Shown: positions 35,758 through 43,688, counted from the stretch's first letter. The stretch: DNA of 64,000 nucleotides from Hahella sp. HNIBRBA332 (GCF_030719035.1 NZ_CP132203.1:2356001-2420000), one strand, 5' to 3'. The notes: generated by a model from the sequence alone, not told the origin. Made by a program: numbers and translations.

Positions 35758-35820
35758 GAAAGTATACTTTCCTTTAAGTACATAACACCTGAAAACATCC
35801 TAACTCTGCTATGTTTTCAG
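35758..35820. promoter_or_regulatory. Palindromes in the NRPS-PKS promoter region
   Basis: Two strong symmetric sites lie about 370-430 bp upstream of the first NRPS-PKS gene: a perfect 14-bp palindrome GAAAGTATACTTTC (35758-35771), and 10-bp perfect inverted arms CTGAAAACAT (35789-35798) and ATGTTTTCAG (35811-35820) with a 12-nt spacer. The rest of 35393-36240 is AT-rich and without a supported gene. These are plausible regulator-binding sites between the PKS operon and the divergent HTH gene; the binding protein is unknown. Confidence 0.5.
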
Positions 35821-36240
35821 TGAAAATTTTATGAATTTAACATTACAAAATATTAGGAACTGGATGCATCAATGCACTCTCTTAGCGCGACAACCACCGT
35901 GTGTAATGCATGTCACATCAGTCAATATACAGCCAACTTCTACAGACCATTTTTAGCCAATTGTTCACAAATGGCCAGCTCACGTTAGCGCATTATTTAA
36001 AACAGTTCAACCGGTAAAGAACAAGGTTATTAATACTTGGGAACGTTTACTTAAATTGATCTGATATTAATTTGATTTCACGCACTCTTTTAAATTTTAT
36101 ATTTGTCAACCGTAAAAAATAACGTTGCGCAGCATGAATTGGCTACCAATAGCGGATTATCTATAAACATAGTAGCTCTATTTATAATCAATATTAAAAA
36201 TTAGTTAACAAATACACGCCATTCAAGTCACAACATCACC

Positions 36241-36450
36241 TCAACTTTTCAACGCTCCAGCGCCACGGCGCCCACTCTCTAACAGAGACGCAACCTCACC
36301 GGCCCGTACACGCAGGATCGCCAGCAAGCCCAACCAGGCGAAGTACGAAAGAAACGGCAAAGCGCCGTAAGCATGCCGTTGTGAAGTATTGGCGGCCGCA
36401 GTCGTGTTAATTGGCCCGGGTTCTGGCGGGCTTTCGAGACAGCCCCAGGC
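36241..36450 (-). pseudogene. Remnant of a C-terminal membrane-anchor coding segment
   Basis: On the minus strand a 69-codon frame without a start runs from a TAA (36451-36453) to a TGA (36241-36243). It reads as a Pro/Thr/Asn-rich stretch, then YGALPFLSYFAWLGLLAILRV, then a basic tail, which is the layout of a C-terminal transmembrane or sorting anchor. GC content jumps here relative to the AT-rich flank. I take it as the broken 3' end of a lost surface-protein gene; a chance open frame is possible. Confidence 0.3.
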
Positions 36451-36560
36451 TTACGCTTTTTTTGCTAGCTCCGAATTACGAAGACGTCTGGTATGATCCG
36501 AAGGTGTTAAACGCCTCTTAGGCGAGCATCCTAACAACAAAAATCACGGAGTCAGGCGAG

Positions 36561-37325
36561 ATGCATATCGGGCCGAAGTTTTTACTTGCCGCCATCAGAA
36601 GAAGAATCAAAGACGAGGGGCTGAGTTACGGTTATTTGTCAGAGAAGACCGGCATCCCGCTCTCCAGTATCAAACGTCACCTGCATAATCCGTCCCTGGG
36701 GCTGGACAAGATTCTCATGTACGTCAGCTTTCTCAATACCGATCTGGTGGAGCTGACCAAGCTCGCCAACAAGCTGCAGCACGAGAACGAGCTGTTTATA
36801 TCCGACAAACAGAGCGAGCTGTTTCTGGAGCACCCCTACCTCCTCGACTTCATCAATATGGTGACCTCCCATAATATGACGCCGGATGCAGTGGCGGAGA
36901 AATACGGCCTCAGCGAGACCAGTCTGCGCTTCTATCTGCGCATCGCTGAAATCCTTGGCTATATCGATGACTTTGGCGACGGCTCTTTTTATCAGTCCGG
37001 ACGCCGCTATCTACTGGAAGAAGGCTCCGCCTTGGACAGCCTGTTTCGTCGCCGCTTTCAGGAAGAATCCCTCTCCCACCCCATCCACCCCGGCGTCTGC
37101 GTTGGCCGCATCAGAATGACGGAAGCGCAGAGAATCCAGCTCGAAGACGACCTTTACGACAAACTGATCGAACTCAACGCAGTCAACTCCTCCAACGACG
37201 AAGGCGAACCCACCAACGTACTCATGCGCTGCACCCCAGGCAAACTGACCCAGTTTTCCGATGGCCTGCCGGATATCGACGGGCAACTGCTGAAGTATGT
37301 GTCGGAGTTGTTTGCTAAGGCTTAG
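36561..37325 (+). CDS. HTH DNA-binding protein, candidate regulator of the NRPS-PKS operon
   Basis: 254 residues. The N-terminal ~60 residues hold a helix-turn-helix (LSYGYLSEKTGIPLSSIKRHL, residues ~19-39) of the Xre/lambda-repressor kind. A second HTH-like stretch MTPDAVAEKYGLSETSLRFYLRIAEILGYI (~108-137) is followed by a C-terminal part with no known ligand domain. The gene is divergent from the NRPS-PKS operon across 1.17 kb and is the only regulator nearby, so pathway control is an inference from position. TATGAT at 36492-36497 may be a -10 element, and a small CGCCT/AGGCG hairpin lies in the leader. The last ~65 nt switch to G-rich codons. Confidence 0.7.
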   Translation: MHIGPKFLLAAIRRRIKDEGLSYGYLSEKTGIPLSSIKRHLHNPSLGLDKILMYVSFLNTDLVELTKLANKLQHENELFISDKQSELFLEHPYLLDFINMVTSHNMTPDAVAEKYGLSETSLRFYLRIAEILGYIDDFGDGSFYQSGRRYLLEEGSALDSLFRRRFQEESLSHPIHPGVCVGRIRMTEAQRIQLEDDLYDKLIELNAVNSSNDEGEPTNVLMRCTPGKLTQFSDGLPDIDGQLLKYVSELFAKA

Positions 37326-37419
37326 TGGGGATGATTTGGCGTGATCGTGCAGGGAGGGCGTGGTATAGATCTATTTTCCCCTGACTGACCGTATCAATGC
37401 CAGGAATTCTATATAGCGT

Positions 37420-37830
37420 TTATAGCCACAAATTTATAATGGCGCTGATAAGCAGCCCAAAAACTAACACTGCAAATGTTTGCCATCCATAATCCCATAT
37501 GCTTTTTTGGCGCCTCTTTGAAATCAGCTGACATTTTATCAGGCAGGTATCTTTCGGAATATCCAACTCAAAAGATATAGGATATGGCGAGTACGCCAAG
37601 AACTCTTCAGCCCAAGTAGAGCCTTTATCCACGCCAAGAAAGTTATCGTCTTTATCGTAGTATGAAAACGAGGCATGAAAGTCGTCTCCTTCAAGAAGGC
37701 TTGGAGCCTCTATTCTCGCCTGAAAGCACATTTTAGGCACTCTTTCCTGATCGTCCATGAACGACTGGTCTCGTATTACGTATTCAAGAATTTTGATTTC
37801 AGCATCGACTTTTTCTAGCTCAATTTTCAT
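37420..37830 (-). CDS. Unknown protein with C-terminal membrane anchor
   Basis: 136 residues: a soluble, acidic, beta-rich N-terminal part (~1-110) and one strong hydrophobic segment near the end (FAVLVFGLLISAIINLWL, ~118-136) preceded by KRRQKSIWDYG. The topology would place the soluble domain in the cytoplasm with a tail anchor. I do not recognise the family. It is the last gene of a leftward array of small AT-rich genes (37.4-43.7 kb). Confidence 0.6.
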   Translation of the reverse strand: MKIELEKVDAEIKILEYVIRDQSFMDDQERVPKMCFQARIEAPSLLEGDDFHASFSYYDKDDNFLGVDKGSTWAEEFLAYSPYPISFELDIPKDTCLIKCQLISKRRQKSIWDYGWQTFAVLVFGLLISAIINLWL

Positions 37831-37909
37831 GGCGCCACATTAAGTAAAAACTATTTAGAATAACAAAAAAACACTGAGGAAAAATTCATCGCGGATTAGT
37901 TTTTACGTA

Positions 37910-38311
37910 CTACCATTTCACCTTCACTATATTTATGTCTTGGTTTTGATAGAGTTTATCTTTAAGCCTTTTTAACAGCCCAGTAAAAATCTCAAGTGTT
38001 TCTTTACTCCTTCCTCCAATGGGCTCTTCCATCTCTAGAAAACAACTCCATGTAATCCCTTGTTCTTCTTCATTAAAATACTCTTTGGAAAACTCTGCTC
38101 CTCGCTCACCAGTGCAGCCTATCCACACGTACTGCGGATGCAGCATCAAGTTTACTCGCCAAGCATCGTCTTTTTGCGCAACATTTTTTCCAGGAAATTC
38201 ATCCGTTTGAAAGAGAGGACCCAAAAATCTAGCTAAATACTCACCAAGGTCATCCTGAGGCGATTGGACATTGATCAAATCTGAAACAAAATAAATGGTT
38301 TCACTTTTCAT
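37910..38311 (-). CDS. Small soluble protein, immunity-like
   Basis: 133 residues, no signal peptide or membrane segment, with scattered Trp and acidic residues and a HPQYVWIGCTGERG central motif. Size, composition and setting resemble immunity proteins of polymorphic toxins, but I cannot name a family. GGTGGA stands 4 nt before the ATG. The frame is open upstream as far as a TAG but contains no earlier start. Confidence 0.55.
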   Translation of the reverse strand: MKSETIYFVSDLINVQSPQDDLGEYLARFLGPLFQTDEFPGKNVAQKDDAWRVNLMLHPQYVWIGCTGERGAEFSKEYFNEEEQGITWSCFLEMEEPIGGRSKETLEIFTGLLKRLKDKLYQNQDINIVKVKW

Positions 38312-38385
38312 TTTTGTCCACCAACCAGTTTTAAGTTCTAATGCGGCAGTGATTTGTTTACAGTATTGATGCTAATAACTGCTGA

Positions 38386-39048
38386 CTATCGTAATCCAAT
38401 AAACCTAAAGGCGTTATCAGATTCAGTGTAGTCGCCAATTGATTGAGCGGCATGAATTCGACTTCCTACGGATATAAAGTTATAGCCGAGTGCTTCGGAC
38501 GCTCTCCAATCCCAAGGCCCATCGCCAAAGTATGTTTTAGAGTCGTAACTCCCTGTGCTTGCGCGCATTTCAGCCACCCTCATGATCTCCGTCCTGCTAT
38601 AGTGGTCTGAGGATGAAGCCATCGCTATCCCTGGAAGGCTGATGCCGACCGCGTCCAGCTTCATCCTGGCGGTTTCGGCCCAACCACCTGTCGCAAAAGC
38701 GATCGCCACATCCTGACGTTTTACGAGCCGTGACAAAAATTCAACCGCCCCACAAATTGGAGACAGTTCATGGCGCGAAATATATTCTTCTACACGTCTA
38801 ACGAATTGTGCTTTTACATCGAAAAAAATACGCTCCCGTTCCCTCTGAAGACCGACTTCTTCAATTATCTCTGAGAGAATTCCAGCGTCCGTTACATGCC
38901 GAAACCGACCCCAGTCAGGGCCAACCGAAATACCAACCACATCTTTGACGGCAGCCTGAAAACACTCCGTGTCGAAGTCGTAGGATTCGACCAACGTTCC
39001 GTCTATGTCAAACATGACTAGATGCACGTCCTCTCCCCTAACTATCAA
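38386..39048 (-). CDS. HAD-superfamily hydrolase
   Basis: Up to 220 residues. Motif I is F-D-I-D-G-T-L (~13-19, nucleophile and acid Asp), motif II is FATGG (~138-142) and motif IV is YFGDGPWDW (~172-180). A helical cap lies between motif I and II, as in subfamily IA phosphatases (phosphoglycolate phosphatase type). The start used is a TTG at 39048, and its first codons overlap the end of the upstream gene by 11 nt, which suggests translational coupling. The substrate is unknown; such enzymes dephosphorylate small metabolites in the cytoplasm. Confidence 0.8.
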   Translation of the reverse strand: MIVRGEDVHLVMFDIDGTLVESYDFDTECFQAAVKDVVGISVGPDWGRFRHVTDAGILSEIIEEVGLQRERERIFFDVKAQFVRRVEEYISRHELSPICGAVEFLSRLVKRQDVAIAFATGGWAETARMKLDAVGISLPGIAMASSSDHYSRTEIMRVAEMRASTGSYDSKTYFGDGPWDWRASEALGYNFISVGSRIHAAQSIGDYTESDNAFRFIGLR

Positions 39049-39280
39049 ATTGCAGTCTGATCACCTGCCACTGCTCCCATGCCTTCTCGGGATCGATATC
39101 TGAGTACCCCCTCGATTCCTCAAGCGCTCTTACCTGATGAATCGTACCCATCTGGCATGTGGCGCTATCTCTTATTTCGATAACTTCATCTTCTGTAAGA
39201 GGTTCGCCTTTTTCACGCTCTTTATTGAGGAGCACCGCCACCAATGCCGGAATCGGTATTGGAATTAGATCATCCGCCAT
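39038..39280 (-). CDS. Small conserved-looking protein coupled to the HAD gene
   Basis: 80 residues beginning MADDLIPIPIPALVAVLLNK and containing the EDEVIEIRDSATCQM motif. I have a sense of similar orphan proteins in other proteobacteria but know no function. It is soluble and mostly helical, with one cysteine. Its stop overlaps the start of the HAD phosphatase gene by 11 nt, so the two are made together and may interact. Confidence 0.65.
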   Translation of the reverse strand: MADDLIPIPIPALVAVLLNKEREKGEPLTEDEVIEIRDSATCQMGTIHQVRALEESRGYSDIDPEKAWEQWQVIRLQFDS

Positions 39281-39304
39281 CTGTCACCTACCATTTTTAG
39301 CTAT

Positions 39305-39367
39305 TTAGCCCTATAAACCCGATCATCCACTCGCTGGCCTCCGAAACACTTTATGTCCCTGGCCGCT
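39305..39367 (-). pseudogene. Remnant of a gene related to 42256-42732
   Basis: This 63-bp stretch aligns by eye with 42621-42685, the 5' part of another array gene. In the minus-strand frame it still encodes EWMIGFIGL, matching EWVIGLIGL of that gene, but a TAA interrupts the frame just upstream and another ends it. It lies in the 277-bp spacer between two array genes and points to duplication followed by loss. Confidence 0.5.
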
Positions 39368-39557
39368 ACCTCCCCCGAGTTGGGGATGACGGCCATTTGA
39401 AACCGAGTAGTTGGAGGAGGAGCTACCCAGTTCCGACCTATACTCGTTATCGGTTCTGCTACCAACTGGTTTTATTTTCAAGTATTAATATCTTCCGGTG
39501 TACGCCTTCGAAAATAGGAGAATCATAAATTAATCAAAGAGTGCATATCTTAAGTCG

Positions 39558-40190
39558 CTATGCTTCTGGACTTGCTTCGTCACTGTCAGAGAACCATCCC
39601 ATTGGCCTAAAATCAGTAAAAGTGCGGACCTGAATTTCATCAGCCATGATAGAAAAAACATACTTTTCAAACTCGATAAAATCAGGTTTTGGTGCAGCAT
39701 CATAGGTAAGCCGCCCCATTTTATTCCATTCCGCCAACACAGTAGGATTCTCGTAGGGACATGGCTCCCTACCCTTTTCCAGACCAAATATTCTAATTTT
39801 AGTGTAATCTTCTTTGTCGCATATCACATATGAAAAATGAAGCTCATTGGGCGATATAGCTTTTGGCATTATTATCCCCATACAAATCACATTCTTCGCT
39901 ACACGCTTTACGAGCTCAAGTCCATCATCAGGCATCCGGTCGCTTGGCGGAAGTTTTTCTCCTATGTTATTCCATACATTACGTAACTTCTGTTGTCCAT
40001 CTTCAAGTAAAAAGTTTGAAATAAAAGGTTCTGGATGACCTAGAACCATCATTGGAAGAGTGAACTTACCGAACTCATAGTGGTGTTTTCTAGGCTTTTC
40101 CTGTTCATTCGCTTGACCTTCTTTATTAATATTAGAAGTGTCATCCTTGTCTGGGCCTTTACTTTTCTTTCCAAATAATTTCTTAAACAT
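39558..40190 (-). CDS. Unknown protein with charged N terminus
   Basis: 210 residues from the ATG at 40190, which has GAGGAAG 6 nt upstream; the TTG two codons earlier is less likely. A lysine-rich N terminus (MFKKLFGKKSKGPDKDD) leads into a globular part with FGKFTLPMMVLGHPEPF and a C-terminal FTDFRPMGWFSDSDE. The amphipathic start could touch membranes. The layout recalls suppressor-of-fused-like or immunity domains, but I cannot assign it. Confidence 0.55.
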   Translation of the reverse strand: MFKKLFGKKSKGPDKDDTSNINKEGQANEQEKPRKHHYEFGKFTLPMMVLGHPEPFISNFLLEDGQQKLRNVWNNIGEKLPPSDRMPDDGLELVKRVAKNVICMGIIMPKAISPNELHFSYVICDKEDYTKIRIFGLEKGREPCPYENPTVLAEWNKMGRLTYDAAPKPDFIEFEKYVFSIMADEIQVRTFTDFRPMGWFSDSDEASPEA

Positions 40191-40263
40191 TAACAACTTC
40201 CTCTAAGAAGTATTGATAGGATACATACGATTAACCAAGGGGCTATGTTTCTTGGCTTTATTA

Positions 40264-40926
40264 TTAGGAGACAAAACCCCCACTTTCAACCAAAGCATCC
40301 ACTTTACAACTTGGGCATTTTTTCAGGTCGTCTTCAAAATGGAATTGAATTGCCCCCTCAGCGCCGCAGTCCATACATTGCGTGGATTCCAAGTCAAGGC
40401 GACCCTGCTCTCCCGATTTGCAGGAATATGGCGCTTCATGCACCTCAATATCAGCGTCCTGCATACCTACATATAGAAGCGAATCAAACTTCTCCAAGAT
40501 ATCCCTTGCTTTGGGTTTTCCGAAATAAGGATTCTTAACCCTGGACAACATAACTAATCTCGCCTCAATTCCTTCCGCTAGCAGGCTCGAAGCTATACGA
40601 TCAGGGTCGCCATACTTATCGACGAATATAAATGGCATATCATTAAGCTTATTCTTTGCTTCGTGAAGACTTAACTCATACCATTGCCTAACATGCTTCA
40701 GTAGTTTTATCTTAGACTCTTGGGCATAACCAACTATCTCAACCCCCTTCTCTTCAAAGTACTCAGGGCCGCGATATTCATTTCCATAAAATATTGAATA
40801 CTGGACGCCACATCCCATGCAAACTGCGCATACGCCACCATCGTAATCCTCGTATGGAGTAATACCATGGTAGCCGCCAACCTTAAATGTCAGGTTGCAA
40901 GATTGGCAATCGTATTGTACTGGCAT
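40264..40926 (-). CDS. Zinc-ribbon protein with internal L7/L12-C-terminal-like domain
   Basis: 220 residues. Cysteine pairs at 7/10 and 36/39 (with Cys33) form one putative zinc ribbon and pairs at 184/187 and 204/207 another. Between them, residues ~62-125 (KIKLLKHVRQWYELSLHEAK... then DPDRIASSLLAEGIEARL) follow the alpha-beta pattern of the ribosomal protein L7/L12 C-terminal domain (VAVIKAVR..GLGLKEAKDLV). That domain binds translation factors in ribosomes; in isolated proteins its role is unclear. The arrangement is unusual, and I know no named family for the whole protein. Confidence 0.6.
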   Translation of the reverse strand: MPVQYDCQSCNLTFKVGGYHGITPYEDYDGGVCAVCMGCGVQYSIFYGNEYRGPEYFEEKGVEIVGYAQESKIKLLKHVRQWYELSLHEAKNKLNDMPFIFVDKYGDPDRIASSLLAEGIEARLVMLSRVKNPYFGKPKARDILEKFDSLLYVGMQDADIEVHEAPYSCKSGEQGRLDLESTQCMDCGAEGAIQFHFEDDLKKCPSCKVDALVESGGFVS

Positions 40927-41022
40927 ATGTTGACTCTAATAGCTTTTTGAGCTCCCTTTGCTCGGCTTGGTTAAGCCTTCACCCTAAGGGTTACCGAAGC
41001 CTTTACTCTTTGTAACATCAAA

Positions 41023-41466
41023 TTATTGGGTAAATGTAATAGCACTGCACTTTTCCGCAATATCTCGCTGCTTGATTTCTGAACCGAGAGCAACCAGTTG
41101 TACTATTATTGATCGAGATTCAGTGCTTTTCGCAAATTCAAGCTGAATCCCATCAAAGTAGCCTTGCTGATTATGAAGCACCCAAGACCATAGCAGCGGG
41201 CTTCCAATTGCTAATGACCAAGGCCGTCTTTTCATAAACGATATGGATTTCCATTTAGGGTCACCGCACCAATCGTTTGGATACAGCACAAAACTGTCAT
41301 CCTCTTGGACCACAATGTAAAATTTTGACTTCTCGAAAATGAATTCCATCGCGCATAAAACACACTCGAGACTGCTCTCTTCACAATTCTCAAAATACCC
41401 AACAACATCTACTAACTTTTGCTCAGAATTTGCGCAGCTTGATAATATTTGTTGATTTACGCTCAT
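41023..41466 (-). CDS. DUF6334-like small protein
   Basis: 147 residues if started at the ATG at 41466; the frame is open back to 41574, with an extra 36 residues that look less protein-like. The region KLVDVVGYFEN, then a central beta-rich part, then PWSLAIGSPLLWSWVLHNQQGYFDGIQLEF resembles the DUF6334 group as I remember it. No function is established. The 16-mer TCTTTGTAACATCAAA straddles its stop codon region and recurs beside the stop of the next array gene. Confidence 0.55.
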   Translation of the reverse strand: MSVNQQILSSCANSEQKLVDVVGYFENCEESSLECVLCAMEFIFEKSKFYIVVQEDDSFVLYPNDWCGDPKWKSISFMKRRPWSLAIGSPLLWSWVLHNQQGYFDGIQLEFAKSTESRSIIVQLVALGSEIKQRDIAEKCSAITFTQ

Positions 41467-41642
41467 GCCTAATATTTCCGACCTTTCATTCCCGCCTGCA
41501 TGATAATCTTGAGAGTAGTCTCCGCGTAAAGCTTCCATATGCTTCCTGCCAATTTTGTTGACATGCTGCGGCACTACCTGGGTGATATGGATCTGCTTTT
41601 AAAGCCTGGGAACAACCGCTAAGTGTCTTCGTCTTTGTAACA

Positions 41643-42065
41643 TCAAAATTGGTCTATATACGCAAAAACTCCCTCGTGATGAAAAGCCCATACCGATTTG
41701 TTTTTTAGACTTACTATTGCAACATCACCATTAAAGAAACACTCACCATACTGGCTCAGGTGGTTCTTCACAAAGGCTTCCAATTCTTCGGCTTTCAGTT
41801 GAAATGGGCCGTTATTATCATCATTCGAAGCTTCCGTAATCACAAAAACCTCACCATCAATAACATGCAGCTTTAACATTTCATGCAATATATCCAGATC
41901 TTCAAGATCTTCCCAATTTGACAAGCTATGCCAGTATATTTTTATGTTGGCTGATTCAAGTGCAGCGACAATATCCTCTAACGATCTATAATCGAATCCA
42001 AAACAGCTTTTGAAGAGAGCATGAAAGCTCTCCCAAAGGACAACATTATTCTCAACATTTGTCAT
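41643..42065 (-). CDS. Small soluble protein, immunity-like
   Basis: 140 residues from an ATG at 42065 preceded by GGAG-type bases (TCCGGAGAAATTTCG, 6-9 nt). Acidic, no membrane segment. Motifs seen: CFGFDYRSLEDIVAALE near the N terminus and VFVITEASNDDNNGPF in the middle, reminiscent of proteins that accompany contact-dependent or type VI toxins. I cannot give a family name. Confidence 0.55.
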   Translation of the reverse strand: MTNVENNVVLWESFHALFKSCFGFDYRSLEDIVAALESANIKIYWHSLSNWEDLEDLDILHEMLKLHVIDGEVFVITEASNDDNNGPFQLKAEELEAFVKNHLSQYGECFFNGDVAIVSLKNKSVWAFHHEGVFAYIDQF

Positions 42066-42255
42066 CGAAATTTCTCCGGAAGTGAGAGCTATAAGAATAT
42101 GGAGAGCGATAAGTTACAAGCTAATGCCGCTAGCTGAATCGGGTTACTTTGCCTTTTTAGCACTCAGATCATAGGCGAAACCGAGGGCTAATGCTTAGCC
42201 TCATCATCTAAATCCAGTTCTAACGCCGCGAAGATGAGCCCAAAGTAAGGGCGCG

Positions 42256-42732
42256 CTAGTCCGTGGCCTTGGCGCCCAATTCTCCAAGCCATATTTTCTC
42301 TATATATCCGGGCTCCCTAATCTCTTTGAGCTGCTGAACTAAACCTGAAACACCAAGACTTGAAAGTGATTCTGGCAGGTCGCTTACAAGAAAATCGAAG
42401 ACCTTTGACCAATCGCCTTCGGTATCAATTCTTGAGTGCTCGAAGTGCAAAAGCTGTGACTGGTATTTTAACTTTTCGCCAAAGCTATTCAGCGTTAACT
42501 TAAATGGATACTCCATAGGGTCGCAGTGGAACTTCCCCTTCGGCCTTTCCATATAGTCAAAGCTGATTGGTCTTGCGCAAATTACAAAAGCCTTTGTCCC
42601 TGCTTGCTGAAACCGTCCACTTAGCCCTATGAGCCCTATCACCCACTCACCAGCGTTCCCAAAAGCACTTGCTGTCCCTAGCTGTTCAAATCCCGACTTT
42701 TCGAGCTTTTCTATTAATTCGGCATGATTCAT
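42256..42732 (-). CDS. Unknown small protein
   Basis: 158 residues. Central features are NAGEWVIGLIGLSGRF (~26-41) and a C-terminal leucine-rich helix region (DLPESLSSLGVSGLVQQLKEI). No signal peptide or metal site. The ATG overlaps, as ATGA, a TGA that would end a 29-codon extension of the upstream gene. A remnant of a related gene lies at 39305-39367. Beyond the stop, another frame is open to 42188 and encodes ARPYFGLIFAALELDLDDEA, so a frameshift near the 3' end is possible. Confidence 0.55.
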   Translation of the reverse strand: MNHAELIEKLEKSGFEQLGTASAFGNAGEWVIGLIGLSGRFQQAGTKAFVICARPISFDYMERPKGKFHCDPMEYPFKLTLNSFGEKLKYQSQLLHFEHSRIDTEGDWSKVFDFLVSDLPESLSSLGVSGLVQQLKEIREPGYIEKIWLGELGAKATD

Positions 42733-42818
42733 ATCTGAGTGTGAAAGTCTCCAACACTGTACAAGTAGTCATTGATGCAGCGAAAGTTGACCCGCGCGAT
42801 TTCGTAATTTACGTGGAC

Positions 42819-43199
42819 TCACTGGTCTGCCCAAAATACCAGCCTGACTTCGCTGTCTGGCAAGGCGCTTGGGAATAGTGTTAAGTCAATAGCAGGGCAA
42901 CGGCCATTTGCGTCTTCTTGTAAATGCTTTAGTTCCGACATTAGCAACCACGACGGCCGGTTTGCATCTTGCCAGTACTCTTTTATGAAGCTCAACATCT
43001 CAGCGCTGAGGTCAGCAGGGAACCCCCTTTCTCCAGATAATTCGTAAATGTCTGCGTATGCGCTCTTGCCCCACCAATACGGAGCGACGTTCTTCGGAAC
43101 TGGTTTACCTTCATAGTCCTCATCTTCAACAAGATCATCCGCGATGATCCACTCATCGTTGTGATTAATTTCAATGAAGGCGAATACGCATGCGCCCAT
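42819..43199 (-). CDS. Small protein related to the 61998-62443 gene
   Basis: The ATG at 43199 (GGGGA 4 nt upstream) gives 126 residues; a TTG at 43217 would add DIRGF, which matches the start of relatives better. Family features are ERGFPADLS in the middle and EVRLVFWADQ at the C terminus, comparable with ERGLPANPS and QVRFVVWACI of the gene at 61998-62443. I recall such proteins as unassigned accessory proteins beginning MG-x-DI-x-G. Twenty-nine further codons in frame after the TGA reach a second TGA that overlaps the next gene's ATG. Confidence 0.6.
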   Translation of the reverse strand: MGACVFAFIEINHNDEWIIADDLVEDEDYEGKPVPKNVAPYWWGKSAYADIYELSGERGFPADLSAEMLSFIKEYWQDANRPSWLLMSELKHLQEDANGRCPAIDLTLFPSALPDSEVRLVFWADQ

Positions 43200-43283
43200 A
43201 AATCCCCGTATATCCAACGTTTACTGAACTGAAGCTAACCCCGAAATTTAACGCCAGCTGCAGACAGCATGAAAAACAAAAGT

Positions 43284-43688
43284 TCACTTTAAAGGCCTTG
43301 TCATACGCCCAGGCCTGTAAACAGCAAAATACCAAAACACAACGGCTGACACGCCGCCAACAAAACTACAGAAAAGCGCCTGGATCAATAAGGAAGGCTC
43401 AGCATCCTGACCGAAAGGCTTTAGCCAGTATACAAACACAAAACCAGGAAGAAGCGCGGGCGCGATATACCAAATCAGCTTATCTTTCTTCAGTTTGTTT
43501 AGAAGTAAATGGCCAGGAATCGCCCAGATAACCAGAACCACTAGCGCCACCAATGTGGCCACGCCAGCGATTACGGCGGAAATTCGGAAATCAAAGTTAT
43601 TATTAATGGAGTCAATCACTGCTGTGAGAAATACCAGCATAAATACCGTGAGCAGCATGGCTAAGCTGGCTATTAGTGTGTTCTTCAT
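43284..43688 (-). CDS. Four-helix inner-membrane protein of unknown function
   Basis: 134 residues with about four transmembrane segments (residues ~5-25, ~36-58, ~72-90, ~102-122) and short basic loops (KLKKDK, YRPGRMTRPLK at the end). Small membrane proteins of this kind occur as immunity proteins to membrane-targeting toxins, but nothing in the sequence decides that. It is the first gene of the AT-rich leftward array. Confidence 0.6.
   Translation of the reverse strand: MKNTLIASLAMLLTVFMLVFLTAVIDSINNNFDFRISAVIAGVATLVALVVLVIWAIPGHLLLNKLKKDKLIWYIAPALLPGFVFVYWLKPFGQDAEPSLLIQALFCSFVGGVSAVVFWYFAVYRPGRMTRPLK

Noticed and set aside
42819..42821. TGA as a selenocysteine codon
   Set aside because: No SECIS-like hairpin is evident just downstream, and a related protein in the window ends at the same position.
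37420..43688. Chromosomal integron cassette array
   Set aside because: The run of small same-strand orphan genes suggested it, and GCRTTAG-like boxes occur at 38330-38345, 42120-42131 and 42228-42240, but no pair forms a full attC of about 55 nt or more with matching R'' and R' boxes, and there is no intI gene.
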